Shown here: positions 22,030-33,445 of the stretch, in pieces | Layout of the letters: every line of letters starts with the position of its first letter | How positions within the stretch are numbered: the first letter of the stretch is position 1 | Assembly: GCF_000764305.2 (NCBI RefSeq) | Contig: NW_025942347.1 | Span: forward strand, 620,001 to 684,000 | DNA: 64,000 bases | Direction: 5' to 3' | Origin: Hyalella azteca | Lineage: Eukaryota > Arthropoda > Malacostraca > Amphipoda > Hyalellidae | Program-made: the position numbers and the translations under genes | Notes under the pieces: model-generated | What the model was told of the DNA's origin: nothing | Databases searched by the model: none | Seen by the model: only the letters and a program-made list of their open reading frames with translations

Positions 22030-22555
22030 TATTCCCATGTCGTTCTCAGCTCACGTTACGTCGTCCGCAGGCTTCATTTTCGTCTTGTTAGCTCGTGTTC
22101 ACTTGTCTGACCGAGCTGAGTTTCGCCAGCAGCCAAAACTAGACATAATCCTTGCATTTATTCCTTTTGCAATAAATAATTGAAACATTGTGCCTATTTC
22201 TGAACGTGTGCTCGATTATTTACCTAGTATTTTTGTGCTAAAATATCAATTTTTTCAGGTTGGCAATAGATTTCTGTAATGGTGGTTTTGTCAGTCAGTT
22301 ACTCTAGGCATCAAAATTGCAAGGAACAATGATATATAAAAATTCTCCTATGTTTTGCTACTAATGGATTCTAAATTATTTGTGATTAAATGCATATCAC
22401 AATAAAAAGTTGGACATTAAGATTACACGTACCCAGCCAAACCTTTGTTCGAAGAAATTTTATCTTGCGGGATTTTTCAATTAACTAAAATTTCACCGAC
22501 ATTTGTACTCTCAAATAATTAAAATGTCATACATTTGTACTCTTTAATGACTAAA
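22030..22555. other. AT-rich sequence, no gene
   Basis: A TTTTTTCAG acceptor-like site ends at about 22258 with nothing coding after it. From about 22495 the sequence grades into the next array. Confidence 0.5.
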
Positions 22556-22864
22556 ACCTCTCGGAAATATATACGTTCACATAATATTGAATGTCTCGGA
22601 AATATGTACGTTCAAGTAATATTGAATGTCTCGGAAATATGTTCGTTCAAGTAATATTGAATGTCTCGGAAATATGTACGTTCAAGTAATATTGAATGTC
22701 TTGGAAATATGCACGTTCAAGTAATATTGAATGTCTCGGAAATATATATGTTCAAGTAATATTGAATGTCTCGGAATTATGTACGTTCAAATAATATTGA
22801 ATGTCTTGGAAATATCTACGTTCAAGTAATATTGAATGTCTCGGAAATATGCACGTTTAAATAA
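22556..22864. repeat. 35-bp minisatellite, about 9 copies
   Basis: The core is AATGTCTCGGAAATATGTAC followed by GTTCAAGTAATATTG. More degenerate copies lie just upstream (22495-22555). Confidence 0.95.
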
Positions 22865-23087
22865 CTGAAAAGTCTAGGAGTGACCCGAGTTCTGTACTCT
22901 GCGTGGACGTGGCCTCATGTCTCATGCACGTGCCTTTCACGTGCGCGTCACGACGTCATTAACACGCGAAATTTCCCCGCGCACGAGGGAACGTAAGTTG
23001 GTGCACTGGTTCCTCCGTGCTTTGATCACTTGTATGGAAATATACATCATCTTGAACTTGATACGGGTATATGTTCAGTCAGTGAAC
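22865..23087. other. Spacer with CACGTG sites
   Basis: The spacer is GC-richer, with CACGTG or close relatives at about 22926-22942. A 65-codon plus frame (22917-23114) is unrecognised. Confidence 0.4.
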
Positions 23088-23252
23088 TTGTTAGACGTAA
23101 ATGCTAAGCCCTAATACTTATTAGACGTCATGCTAAGCCCTAACACTTATTAGACGTAAAAAAATGTTCACACCTACAATTTTTTAGACTTAAATGTTCA
23201 GCAATTGAACTTATTATACGTACATGTTCAGCCTTTCAACTTATTACACGAC
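23088..23252. repeat. About 32-bp degenerate tandem repeat, 5 copies
   Basis: ACTTATTAGACGTAAATG words recur with drift (TTATTATACGTACATG, TTATTACACGACGG). Confidence 0.8.
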
Positions 23253-23278
23253 GGAATCCATGAATATTAAAGGTTTCG

Positions 23279-23849
23279 GGATGATCCCGACCCGCTGGGA
23301 TCAATGAGGGTTCAGGGCTGCTGGATGATCCCGACCCTCTGTGATCAATGAGGGTTCAGGGCTGCTGGATGATCCTGACCCTCTGGGATAGGGATCAATG
23401 AGGGTTCAGGGCTGCTGGATGATCCCGACCCTCTGGGATCAATGAGGGTTCAGGGCTGTTGGATGATCCTGACCCTCTGGGATCAATGAGGGTTCAAGGC
23501 TGTTGGATGATCCTGACCCTCTGGGATCAATGAGAGTTCAGGGCTGCTGGATGATCCCGACCCGCCGGGAGCAATGAGGGTTCAGGGCTGTTGGATGATC
23601 CTGACCCGCAGGGATCAATGAGGGTTCTGGGCTGCTGGATGATCCTGACCCGCTGGGATCAATGAGGATTCAGGGCTGCTGGATGATCCCGACCCTCAGG
23701 GATCAATGAGGATTCAGGGCTGCTGGATGATCCCGACCCTCAGGGATCAATGAGGGTTCAGGGCTGCTGGATGATCCCGACCCGCGGGGATCAATGAGGG
23801 TTCAGGGCTGCTGGATGATCCCGACCCACCGGGATCAATGCGGGTTCAG
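23279..23849. repeat. 44-bp minisatellite, 13 copies
   Basis: The unit contains GGGATCAATGAGGGTTCAGG and GCTGCTGGATGATCCCGACC. Variation is concentrated at CCGACC/CTGACC and CTCT/CGCT/CTCA before GGGATC. One copy carries a 6-bp insertion (GGGATA before GGGATC, about 23387). Confidence 0.97.
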
Positions 23850-23924
23850 CGTGTGAGCGATGGCATGTGCGCTGCACCTGGCGTTGAAACTACGTTGATG
23901 ACGAGTTTACACATCATCATTAGA

Positions 23925-24130
23925 GTTTCATGTATTTACTAAATACACTATATACACTATACGCATGAGAAAGATAAAGCTACACGCCATTATCATTATT
24001 TTCAAGTATTAACTAAATACACTATACGCATTAGACAGATCAAGCTATACTCCATTATAATTTGTTTCGAGTATTCACTATATACACTATACGCATTAGA
24101 CAGATCAAGCTACACGCCACTATCCTGGAG
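23925..24130. repeat. About 70-bp tandem repeat, 3 copies
   Basis: The repeated words are ACTAAATACACTATA, CACTATACGCATTAGA and GATCAAGCTACACGCCA. Confidence 0.88.
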
Positions 24131-24408
24131 TATTTATCAGCTGAGAACCTGGGGCTTCTCCCCTACACAAACAAGTCCTTGATTCTCCATCATTGCAACT
24201 ATTGGTCTATTCTTCCGGGTTTATTTCTGCACTATATATTGCCGCAATATAGTTCTCTTCCTGTTTTTGGATACTATCGGATATTATGCAGACTCTCTTC
24301 ACAATTTTCATCACGATATAAGTTAATAATGACAATTTGTGCGCCTAAGTATGGGAAGCGAAGCATTACTGACGTTTTGGCCACTCATGATGAGCTTATG
24401 AAGAAATA
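24131..24408. other. Unrecognised open frame
   Basis: A 115-codon plus frame (24062-24409) starts inside the preceding repeat and ends at the following one. Its composition is hydrophobic and aromatic, with no motif recognised. It is probably fortuitous. Confidence 0.3.
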
Positions 24409-24480
24409 ATGGTGCTACTCCGTGCTCCAGACATGGTGCTGCTCTGTGCTCCAGACATGGTGCTGTTCCTTGCTCCAGAC
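24409..24480. repeat. 24-bp tandem repeat, 3 copies
   Basis: The units are ATGGTGCTGCTCTGTGCTCC plus AGAC. They are followed by a two-copy CCCTGGCCTCTGAGGCC duplication (24520-24585). Confidence 0.9.
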
Positions 24481-24849
24481 ATTGCACCACCAGCTCCACG
24501 GGGTCGGGGCCACATCACGAGGCCCTGGCCTCTGAGGCCCACCTATTGAGGCAGCGTCATGAGACCCTGGCCTCTGAGGCCACGTTAATGGAGGCAATAA
24601 ATAGTGAGGCGGCCTCCTGCCTGCCACCCGCGAGTGCCCGGTCACACCAGCCGCTCTATGTCCATCACTATTTACTGCCTCACTTTTCTTTATTTGTCCT
24701 ATTCAATTTATTAATCTTTTTTATTCCTGTGCTCTTCAGTATTTTTCGTATTTACTGTTTCAATTTCTCAGATTATTTTTTCATGGAAAGGAGTTTTTCT
24801 ATTTTCACGGTTTTATATTTTTTCGTTTTCATTCTTTACACCGCTTTGA

Positions 24850-25080
24850 CACCTCACGTAGGCCTCCACCTCACGTAGGCCTCCACCTCACGTAGACCTC
24901 CACCTCACGTAGGCCTCCACCTCACGTAGGCCTCCACCTCACGTATCCATCTCACCTAGGCCTATACCTCACGTATAGGCCTCCACCTCACGTAGGCCTC
25001 CACCTCACGTAGACCTCCACCTCACGTAGGCCTCCACCTCGCGTAGGCCTCCACCTCACGTAGGCCTATGTCTCGCGTAG
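24850..25080. repeat. 17-bp minisatellite, about 13 copies
   Basis: The unit is CACCTCACGTAGGCCTC. The array is homogeneous at the 5' end, with a scrambled middle (about 24940-24985) where TATCCATCTCACCTAGG and TATACC variants appear. Confidence 0.96.
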
Positions 25081-26117
25081 CTCACATTCCTCGCAATAAT
25101 AAATCCATTTCTTATTCGTGGCGCGCCGCGGCTTCGCTTGCCTTATTAAGGCTTCTATTAAATGTTGTTTCCTTTGACTGGCGCTCACGAGGAAGATGAA
25201 GCGACTAATTGGACTTTTAGTCACGGCTTCCATGTGAGAGGCACGCCAAATGAGGCTTATGAGGCCAATTGCTCCTCAAGATCTTCGGGCCAAGGCGCGC
25301 GGTTTTCGTGGGGCTCCTTAAGTGTCATTCGTGGGCTCGTGTGTCCTTTTGTTTGCTCCTGTTAGTTTTTTTGGGTTTTTGTTAGAATTTTTTTGGTCGC
25401 TGCAGTCGTGGTCTGAAATTTAATCTTCGCCTGAAAAATTGGTATTCATGCGGAATTTTTCCTCTGTTCTTGGTTGGTCCCCCGGGCATTTTTGCTGGAC
25501 CGCAATATTTTGGCCACAGAATATTTTGTTTTTCGTTGTTTTAGGCCTCAATTTTTGTTGCCCAAACACCTTTTTCATGCTGCAATTTTCATCGCTTTAT
25601 CTATTTGTTTTAAAATTCCTCTTTTGGTTCTTCCTCTTGGTATTCTTTGTACTGTAATTCCAATCCTTTCTCTTTTTTTAAGTACTTTATTGCATCGAAA
25701 AATGTCCGAAGTTCCCTCAATCGACGAATTGTCCGATCAATATAATATTGAAAACTCACCAAATCGGCCTAACTCGTCAAATATTCATGGCCTGGTCGAA
25801 GCTTTTTATGTTCTTCATACAGTGGCAGGGCCCAAGCGCCTTACGCACGTGTCATCTCTTCCTCCAATATCTGTTCCTGTAGCCAAGATTTCCTCGTCAA
25901 CGAAAAAATCCTGTCTTTTTCAGAACCTCTCTTGACACGAGCTGTGTTCTTCAAAACATCGACAGGTGCCATGCTGCTGTCAATCTTGCCTCGTTTTGTG
26001 TCTAAAGTTAAAATATCTTTGTAGTTTTGAGTGAGCTATATTCACCGGAAAGTTACTTTACTTTAGAGGAATAAAAGAAACATCAGTGGTCTTATACTAT
26101 ATTTGTGCTGTAATTAT
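25081..26117. other. Region with several unrecognised open frames
   Basis: It is moderately GC-rich at 25120-25360 and T-rich after. Frames of 67, 72 and 153 codons overlap. TGGCGCTCACGAGG at 25180 superficially resembles a retroelement primer-binding site, but no LTR boundary or second LTR is visible. Confidence 0.35.
25702..25935 (+). CDS. Unrecognised 77-codon ORF
   Basis: The ATG at 25702 has a favourable context (A at -3) and leads a 77-residue frame to TGA at 25933-25935. The frame is open further upstream to 25474, but the upstream part encodes only hydrophobic, T-rich-derived residues, so this internal ATG is the likelier start. The N-terminus is acidic and hydrophilic (MSEVPSIDELSDQYNIENSP) and the C-terminus is Ser/Lys-rich. 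No domain, signal peptide or membrane segment is seen in the 77 residues. No flanking gene gives context. It may be a small gene, an exon or chance. Confidence 0.15.
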   Translation: MSEVPSIDELSDQYNIENSPNRPNSSNIHGLVEAFYVLHTVAGPKRLTHVSSLPPISVPVAKISSSTKKSCLFQNLS

Positions 26118-26179
26118 GCCACGTAAGTGGCATAAAAAGCCACGTAAGTGGCAAACGTAATTATACCACGTAAGTGGCA
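26118..26179. repeat. Three GCCAC-GTAA-GTGGC mini-hairpins
   Basis: CCACGTAAGTGGC occurs three times within 62 bp, each able to pair CCAC with GTGG around a GTAA loop (the first two with an extra G-C pair). Confidence 0.85.
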
Positions 26180-26300
26180 AAAGTGGATTTTAAGCTGGGG
26201 AATATGCGCATTTTTTAGATTGTCCGGAAGATTAAATTTTCATTGCATCCCGATTGATTTCCTTTGCGAATATATCCTTACCTGGAAATAAATATATCAT

Positions 26301-26460
26301 TTTTAGCGCATTTTCTCATGTATGGAAAAATGCACTATTGTGCTCGTCATGTCCGTCCGTCCGTCTGTCCGTCCGTCTCTCTGTCCGTCCGTAACTTCAC
26401 GTTTTCTTCGACGAGAAAATCGGCTCTCTGTCACTCACTGCAGTGAGTACTGAGTTATAT
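26301..26460 (+). mobile_element. Helentron-like non-autonomous element, copy 2
   Basis: The structure is as at 9576, with the longest GTCC/GTCT tract of the set. The right inner repeat is damaged (GAGAAAATCGGCT instead of GAGAAAATGCGCT) while the 3' palindrome ACTCACTGCAGTGAGT is intact. The T run before AGCGC and after GAGTTATAT fits insertion between T residues. Confidence 0.83.
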
Positions 26461-27760
26461 TTTTTGAATGTAATGAATATATCATTAGAAAATATATATT
26501 TACCGCGGATATTTGAAATTTAAATTATTATTTTATGCGTTTTTTCGCTGTTATACAATTTTCTAAGATTGTGATGATTCTTTGAAGTTTTTTTTACGCC
26601 GCTCGCGATATTGCAACAAATATTTAGTTCATCACGATTTCTAGTTGTAAAGTCGTCCTGCAGAGCTCAGCATCAAGTCCAAGTCTTAACGAACTCGCCA
26701 GTTTTTATGTCAATTTGTCACTCGTTAATCACGATATTTTTTCCCATAGAGTGACCCCTGCGAAACGTTTCCTCGAGCCTCCATCTGCAACTGCTTTCTG
26801 CCGCCACTTCTTTTGCCGACTTTTTATGTTAGAAGCCATCATCGTTCATCAGAATCCGAGATGAAAAGTGCAATCACAATAAAGTTGGATGTTAATTGAA
26901 TTTTAAATGCCTTTCCAGAATATCCCTACAAGAGGTTTTCTGGAAGATCCCGACTCTGGAAATCCAGCCTAGCTGTGTAGCTTAAATTAAGCTCATTACT
27001 TACCAGTATTGCACTCATTTAAATCATGGCAATGATCTGGCAACAGACTCGCGGAATGTGAATTTTACTCACGCACTCGTGCAAATTTATCTGAATAAAT
27101 TTATTTTACATCGAAGGGGAAATGAGATCTGCAATATAGTTTTAGAGATGAAATTTGTTTATTGAATGTTCTAAGTTGATATCTTGTTGCCTAAAATATG
27201 TGTTGATTTTCAACGTTCATTATGTTTGATATCTCACTGAATGAGTTGGCGACGTATGACACGATGACATGCTACGGCTACTACGAAGACGGCTTTTTCA
27301 ACTTATATAAGCTTATAAATGCGTTCAATTTAGCATATCTCAATATAGGTTAAGTATGAAATGTCTACTTATATGTTTAATCATGTATCCCTTGTCAGGG
27401 GTCAATCCAGTGTACCTCTAAATAGGTTTAGATTGTTAATACTCTTTATGGGTTCAATTAGGTATTTGTTTTCATAACTTCAACTTGATGTAGCTCTATA
27501 TGATTAGCTTATATTTATGCGTTAAATTTTAAACAAGATATAGGCTCTCGAGGATCTTCATTTAAATTTAAATTTCGTGTCAAAATCACATTTTTTTCTA
27601 TCTATCTTATGCGAAATTAATTCTGCCTCTTACGATGATTTCTTATTTTAAAATCCGCGTTAATATTGTCTAACTATGATCAACGATCGGCGGTGTAATT
27701 ATAAGTAGCAGTCGGTAATCATTTATTTAGCAACACGTACGCAGGAATGCGCCACGCAGG
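26461..27760. other. AT-rich sequence, no recognised gene
   Basis: A perfect minus-strand donor consensus (CTG|GTAAGT, plus 26998-27003) stands alone, with no acceptor or clear coding frame behind it. Nothing else was found. Confidence 0.5.
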
Positions 27761-28275
27761 GATTAATACGGGGAGCACTGAATTAATACGGCGCGCACTG
27801 AATTAATACGGCGAGCTTTCAATTAATACAACTTACGAACACGTAAGTATTACGGCGAAGATACGATCATTAGGGTGAGCACGGAATTAATACGATGAGC
27901 ACGGAATTAATACGGTGAGCACGTGATATACGTATACGAGACGAGTACGCGATTATACTCCGGCGAGCAGGAAATTAATACGGCGAGCACTGAAGTACCA
28001 GTACGGCGAACACGGAACTAATACGATGAGCACGCGATTAATGCGGCGAGCCAGGAATTAATACGGCGAGCCAGGAATTAATACGGCGAGCCAGGAATTA
28101 ATACGGCGAGCCAGGAATTAATACGGCGAGCCAGGAAGAATTAATACGGCGAGCCAGGAATTAATACGGCGAGCCAGGAATTAATACGGCGAGCCAGGAA
28201 TTAATACGGCGAGCCAGGAATTAATACGGCGATCCAGGAATTAATACGGCCAGCCAGGAATTAATACGGCGAGCC
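27761..28275. repeat. 20-bp minisatellite, homogenised 3' half
   Basis: From 28036 to 28275 about 12 copies of CAGGAATTAATACGGCGAGC are almost identical. From 27761 to 28035 the same unit is strongly diverged (GAGCACTGAATTAATACGGC, GAGCACGGAATTAATACG). This is a classic polarity gradient: an old edge and a recently amplified block. Confidence 0.96.
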
Positions 28276-29033
28276 TCGACAGCCGCTCTGGTATTCCTTC
28301 ATTAATGCCGCATTTTTGCATCCCTGCTCCAGAAGCCGTGTCGGAAGCTCCTCCATCTTATCCTGGAATTATTCCGAAGTTTTTGCCAAGATTTGCCGCG
28401 CGATCGTTCTAGAATTTTGTGCTCTCGTTCAAAAAAAGAAATGATTATTGAAAACCTTCAATTCTGCGGTGCGTTCACAGCGTCAAATTTACCGAACATT
28501 TGTTAATGTAAAGCAAGTGTAATCTCGGTCGCTTTCTGACTCTTTCATGCTTTCAGTTTTTTAAGTAAAGTGGAAATAATAATATGTCACGTTTCTAGAA
28601 TCGAATTTCAAATCAAGCGCAATGATGCGCTGTCAGCTAGACACATGCCAAAGATCAAATATATAACTTCTGTGTCGACTATTAAATTAATGTCTTTTTC
28701 ATATATTAAAATATCTCTGATTTTAATTAACATTTGCTCTGTATCTGGATACTTTTTCCCAATAATCAATTTAATTATGGGATTTAATTAACGGGATTTA
28801 ATTAATTAATAAAATCCCATTTCCCGCATTACTTTCGGTGGCTGTTGATACAAAAATTTCAATTACAGATTTCGATTTAAAATATTGCGGGTAATAATGA
28901 GAGCAGTATAGATGACATTTTATCACGAATTCGTTTAATTCCATCAATTTATTAACAGAACTCAACGTTCACTGCGCGCTGTGTTACGAGCTAAGTACAA
29001 TATACGAGTATATACATATACGACTCTTATATA
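28276..29033. other. AT-rich sequence, no recognised gene
   Basis: A 73-codon plus frame at 28570-28791 is hydrophobic at its C-terminus and unrecognised. Confidence 0.45.
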
Positions 29034-29062
29034 CAATATACGAGTCGAAGTCTCGTATATTG
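29034..29062. repeat. Hairpin, 11-bp perfect stem
   Basis: CAATATACGAG and CTCGTATATTG flank a 7-nt loop (TCGAAGT). Confidence 0.85.
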
Positions 29063-29370
29063 AGCCTTCGACACTCGCACATTCTCGTATCAGATATTTT
29101 GCCCTCGTTTATGGTTTCATCGCTGGCAGGCTAAGAGTTTTACTCGATAATAAACTTCTTGCATGTCCGTCTTTCCTCTGCCTTTTATATAGAATGTATT
29201 TCGTTGAACACCGGTTTTGCGTTTTACGGCTTCATACTTTCTGCAAAAGCAGCGCGGGTTTCTTCAAAATAAAGTTTTGTGGCTTCCAAACGCGCGTGTT
29301 GAGGTGTTATCTCGAGACATGTGACAACGCCTTCAAAAACAGACTAGACGAAGCTATGCAGGAGCATTAT
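29063..29370. other. Unrecognised open frame
   Basis: Part of a 141-codon plus frame (28981-29406) that begins in the hairpin region and ends in the next tandem repeat. It is Cys- and Arg-rich toward the C-terminus, with no family recognised. Confidence 0.25.
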
Positions 29371-29880
29371 GGAAAGATCGGGTTCCAAAGGCCTGATCCC
29401 TTGTGAATCAAGTCACGAAAAGTACAAGAATCGGCAACAGGCCATGGGCCTATTTCTTCAATGCCGACACTTCTATTCTATTCTATATGTTCAGTCTTAA
29501 AATGCCTAGAAACTTACAGACCAGGCAATACAGTATGTCCAGCAGCTATCTAAATCAATCGTCAGCTATGGAAAGATCGGGTTCCAGAGGCCTGACCCCT
29601 TGTGAATCAAGTCGCGAAAAGTACAAGAATCGGCAACAGGCCATGGGCCTATTTCTTTAGTGCCGACACTTCTATTCTATTCTATTTTTTATGTTCAGTC
29701 TTAAAATGTCTAGAAACTTACGGACCAGGCAATATGTCCAGCAGCTATCTCAATCAATCGTCAGTTATGGAAAGATCGGGTTCCAACGGATCCCTTGTGA
29801 ATCAAGTCACGAAAAATACAAGAATCGGCAACAGGCCATGGGCCTATTTCTTCAGTGCCGACACTTCTATTCTATTCTAT
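29371..29880. repeat. 199-bp tandem repeat, 2.6 copies
   Basis: GGAAAGATCGGGTTCCA starts copies at 29371, 29570 and 29769, an exact 199-bp period twice. Copies differ by short indels (for example GCCTGA... lost in the third). The third is truncated after TTCTATTCTATTCTATG. At 199 bp the frame shifts between copies. Confidence 0.95.
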
Positions 29881-30269
29881 GTGTCAATAGGTTACTGGCT
29901 ATAAATACGAGACTGTAAGGGGTGTACTGCGTAATGTACGACTTGGAGGAATTGATTATGATATATGCATGCAGTGCGCGTGTGGGAATTTTGTAGTTAT
30001 TGTGACAGCTTTTGGGAAATTGCGTTCTGGATATACTGGCTGTCCTTAAAGCATATAAGGGAAAAGTGCATTTAAATCACTTGATACTGCAATTTAAAAC
30101 TGATCGTAAATATTTACTCTTATTTAGTGCCCTTCATGTTTGAAAAATTGTTCCACCATTGCCGTTTGCCAATGGCTGAATTTTTTTCGTCTCCGTTTAA
30201 AGTTTGAATAAAAGTTGCGGTCGCCTTAGTTTATAATAATCTCCACTTTTTACAACACTTCTCTTTAAC
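29881..30269. other. AT-rich sequence, no feature seen
   Basis: No gene, inverted repeat or array was found. Confidence 0.55.
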
Positions 30270-30605
30270 TTCACTTCTTGTTTGTCTGTTTGTCTGTGTG
30301 TCTGCTACAAATCTAGTAATCAAAATTTAATATACTTCTACTTATCCTATCGATCTGAAATTTTGCCCACTTGTGTAAAGTTGGAGACAATGCATGAATC
30401 AAATGTCAAAATAAATGATTTTAGAAATTAAAAAAGTTTTTTTTTCAATATTAAAAAAGTTGAACAAATAATTTTGTCAGCTACAAATCTTATAACTGAT
30501 ATTTGACACACTTTTATCTAATTGATCTGAAATTTTGCACACTGGTGTGAAATTAGAGGCAATGCACGAATCAATTAACAGAATAAATAATTTTGAAAAA
30601 AATTA
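30270..30605. repeat. Two diverged copies of a 176-bp repeat
   Basis: After a GTTTGTCTGTTTGTCTGTGT tract, GCTACAAATC, GATCTGAAATTTTGC and GACAATGCATGAATCAA or close variants appear in the same order at 30304 and 30480. The tract plus GATCTGAAATTTTGCACAC-like block resembles interspersed elements common in arthropod genomes. Confidence 0.75.
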
Positions 30606-31211
30606 TATATTAAAAAAAATTATATATTAAAAAAAATTATATATATTTAAAAAATTGAAAAGGTAATTTTTTTAATTTTCGAAAATTAGATGAGAAATTC
30701 ATTGTACATCTTTAAGATTGGAGATACTGGATTCTTTGGAAGTGTTGTCTTTAAAAAGTAGTTTTTAAACGTATATTATTTTCTGTCGGCATGTTATGTC
30801 GACGCGTTCATCTCGCATTTCATTTCTTTTTTGTCTCATATAGCTAAAAATCATTTTCGAATGAAACTCTAATATTGTTGTTCTAATACATTATCTTCTT
30901 TTGAGGATGTTCGTCCTTAGCTTTCCCGAGCTTTTGACAACTTGCATTACCGCGGTTGCTGAAACCTTTGTTGATATTCATGCCCTTCAACATCATTTTT
31001 ACATTAAATGTTTTTTTTCTCTTTATGTTTTGTGGTTCTGCCGAAAAAATTTTTCACCACAAAACCAAAAAGAGGAAAAAACAATTTCATGGGAAAATGA
31101 TGTTGGAAGACTTAGAACCACTGAATTTTTTTACCGGATTTTTTTGTGGAATCTTCAATTCTTTTTTTCGTAGATGTTTCTTATATTTTTGACGGTGTAG
31201 TGTTTTTACAG
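30606..31211. other. AT-rich lead-in, unrecognised frames
   Basis: AAAAATTATATATT repeats occur at 30597-30650. The plus frames of 90 and 78 codons at 30901-31192 are Phe-rich products of T-rich DNA. A pyrimidine tract and TTTTTACAG acceptor close the interval at 31211. Confidence 0.4.
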
Positions 31212-31305
31212 GTTTTTAAAGCCCATTGGCCAGCCACACGCGACCCTTCTGGCAGTTTACGATGATCTCCTAAGACGTGCACAGCTCTACGGCTGCCTTG
31301 TCTAA
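31212..31305 (+). CDS. Candidate terminal coding exon, unknown protein
   Basis: A good 3' splice site (T-rich tract, TTTTTACAG ending at 31211) is followed by a frame entered with one carried nucleotide. It reads 30 residues to a TAA at 31303. The residues are well mixed and protein-like (FLKPIGQPHATLLAVYDDLL then RRAQLYGCLV), and GC content rises exactly over this segment. No donor follows before the stop, so a last exon fits best. No upstream exon was found in the window. I do not recognise the sequence. Chance, or a relic of a transposon gene, is possible. Confidence 0.27.
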
Positions 31306-32371
31306 GTCTTCGTTATATACTCAGAGAAATTTGTGGCTTTGTGTCCCAATAGCGAGTTACACCACCACTAATGGTGCACTAATTGCCCTCGTGTAAGTGA
31401 TCTTGACCCAGTTAGTGAAATATGTGAGATTTTTTCCAGACAACGTGTGTTTATGCGCTTAAGTAGGTCATCTTGACGCAGTTTGGTTTGACAAGAATGT
31501 GATTTAGTGTCACATTCACTTGCTGTTCCTGATGTGTGTCATAAAGTGTCTCACTATTTCGGCCAATTAAATGACCCATTCATATCTTTGTGTGTTCGCA
31601 AATCCATGGCAAAAGTCTGGACCACGAGGAGATTGTTTCCTGGAGACGCGTCGATTATATTTAAAACTAAATTTATTTATTTTAAGTTTTATTCTAACAC
31701 TGAACAATATACATCCTGATTAAGGTATTTTGCGCCGAGATTGAATGTATTACGAAGGCGAATTAAAAAATAAATATAATGTTCTCATAGTGTATCAACA
31801 AGCTGGTAAGTTTTTAGGAAAATTTCGTTTCGCTCGTTAGTATTTTTTCAACATTCTGCTCGTTCCAGGTTATAGTATCTCGTGAGTAGGTATTCAGATC
31901 AGAAATGAATATTTTTGAACTTGTGATTTGAATTGAAGTTATTTTAGCTCACAAGTTTGTGAGCGCTAGAGAGAATCTTGGTCATTTAGTGTTTTCAGTT
32001 TTTTTTATTTCATGACTTCATGACTCTTCACGACTCATGATTCATCATGACTCACGACTCACACTTTCCGCTTAACCAGACGTATTTGAATGTGAATGCA
32101 CTCTGACATGGTTCAACAATAAAGTCTTGTCCCACAAGTTTCTTTTTTATGATAAATTCATATTTTTGGGTATTGAATGCAGCCGTTAAACATTGAAGCT
32201 CATTGTCACAGCATTGAAGCTCCATGGGCTCAATACTGAACCCATAAATGAATCGCAATCCAATTGATATAAATTTAGTTATAAGACCAAACTATACACA
32301 GTATTGAGGTCGAAGGGACTGTAAATTTCAAATGAGAAATTCTAATGTGTTCAGATATTGCCCTATTACCA
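31306..32371. other. AT-rich sequence, no recognised gene
   Basis: ATGACTCATGATTCATCATG-type words cluster at 32010-32060. Unrecognised 68-70-codon frames occur on both strands. Confidence 0.5.
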
Positions 32372-32446
32372 TTGCCTCTATATTTCTCTATAACACAATG
32401 CCTCTATGTTTCCCTATAACCTCTTGCCTCTATATTTTGCCTCATA
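32372..32446. repeat. Short tandem repeat, 3 copies of about 30 bp
   Basis: TTGCCTCTATATTTCTCTAT-like units, drifting. Confidence 0.75.
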
Positions 32447-33141
32447 GGCTTCGTCTAAATCCTCAGTAAATCAACTTGTCTTATTTTGTTTCCATTTCAC
32501 GCCCTAACTCCGGCCGTCTGAGTTCGAATCCTTATTTTATTCTCACAAATAAAACTCTGGCATAATATCAGAAGTTCATTTCGGTTTTTGGCGGCTTTCC
32601 CTAACTTTATTTCGCCTAAAAACAAACTTCCGAAAGACTAAAAGATTCGAAACTACATCTTGCTACTCAGAGAGACTTATAAAAATAGAATATCGTGAAG
32701 AAAATTACCTAGTCAAAAAGACATATATTTATCAGCAGCGCACCGTAGGTCAATACTTGGTTCTTTGCTATTCAGAACCGGGGTTGAAATATTTAATATA
32801 ACCCCTTTATATTGCATGAATAATGCGTTAGATCGCATGCATGCTACATCGTATTTTAGTCACGTTGCGTCAGGTTACATAGATATATTTTTATTATAGA
32901 GGAAATAGGTTCAATTTATTGCTGTACAGTTATTTTTCAAGCTGCAATTAATGTATTACGTAGGTTTTAGGGAATATGTCATTTATATTTTCAGTCACCT
33001 TAGCCGTGACCTCCAGTAGTAGGGCGACATATATATCATTGAATCTCTTACGATCTTGCCGTGGATGTGTCATATTAACGAAATAATGACCAACCTTCTC
33101 ACCGGCAGCACAAGAAAATAGCATACGTGGCTTCCACACTG
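32447..33141. other. AT-rich sequence, no recognised gene
   Basis: No feature beyond a B-box-like GAGTTCGAATCC at about 32520 that lacks the rest of a tRNA. Confidence 0.5.
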
Positions 33142-33298
33142 TTTTTAGCGCATTTTCTCATTTATGGAAAAATGCACTATTGTGCTCGTCATGTCCGTCT
33201 GTCCGTCCGTCTGTCCGTATGTCCGTCCGTGACCTCGAGTTTTCGTCGACGAGAAAATGCGCTCTCTGTCACTCTCTGCAGTGAGTACTGAGTTATAT
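33142..33298 (+). mobile_element. Helentron-like non-autonomous element, copy 3
   Basis: Both 13-bp sub-terminal inverted repeats are intact (AGCGCATTTTCTC and GAGAAAATGCGCT). The 3' palindrome has one change (ACTCTCTGCAGTGAGT). The centre has GTCCGTCTGTCC tracts and the copy ends GAGTTATAT before a T run. Confidence 0.85.
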
Positions 33299-33445
33299 AT
33301 TTTTTTCTCTGGCCAATGTGTGTCAAGTTGAGCCTCATAAAGGCGAGAAGCGCGTCGCTGTCTCGACAAAGTCCCACTTATTTCTCTGAGTAATTTCTTT
33401 CAGTAATAATATAGCCTTATTAATATTAACATATTGCCGCAGAAT
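33299..33445. other. Spacer
   Basis: Single-copy sequence between the element and the next array. Confidence 0.5.

Noticed and set aside
25180..25935. LTR retrotransposon start (primer-binding-site-like TGGCGCTCACGAGG, then a gag-like ORF)
   Set aside because: No LTR end before it, no second LTR, no gag, protease or reverse-transcriptase motif in the frame.
26998..27003. Minus-strand donor CTG|GTAAGT as part of an exon
   Set aside because: No acceptor or coding frame is paired with it; isolated donors are common.
32515..32535. tRNA gene suggested by GAGTTCGAATCC
   Set aside because: Only a B-box-like word; no box A, anticodon stem or acceptor pairing upstream.
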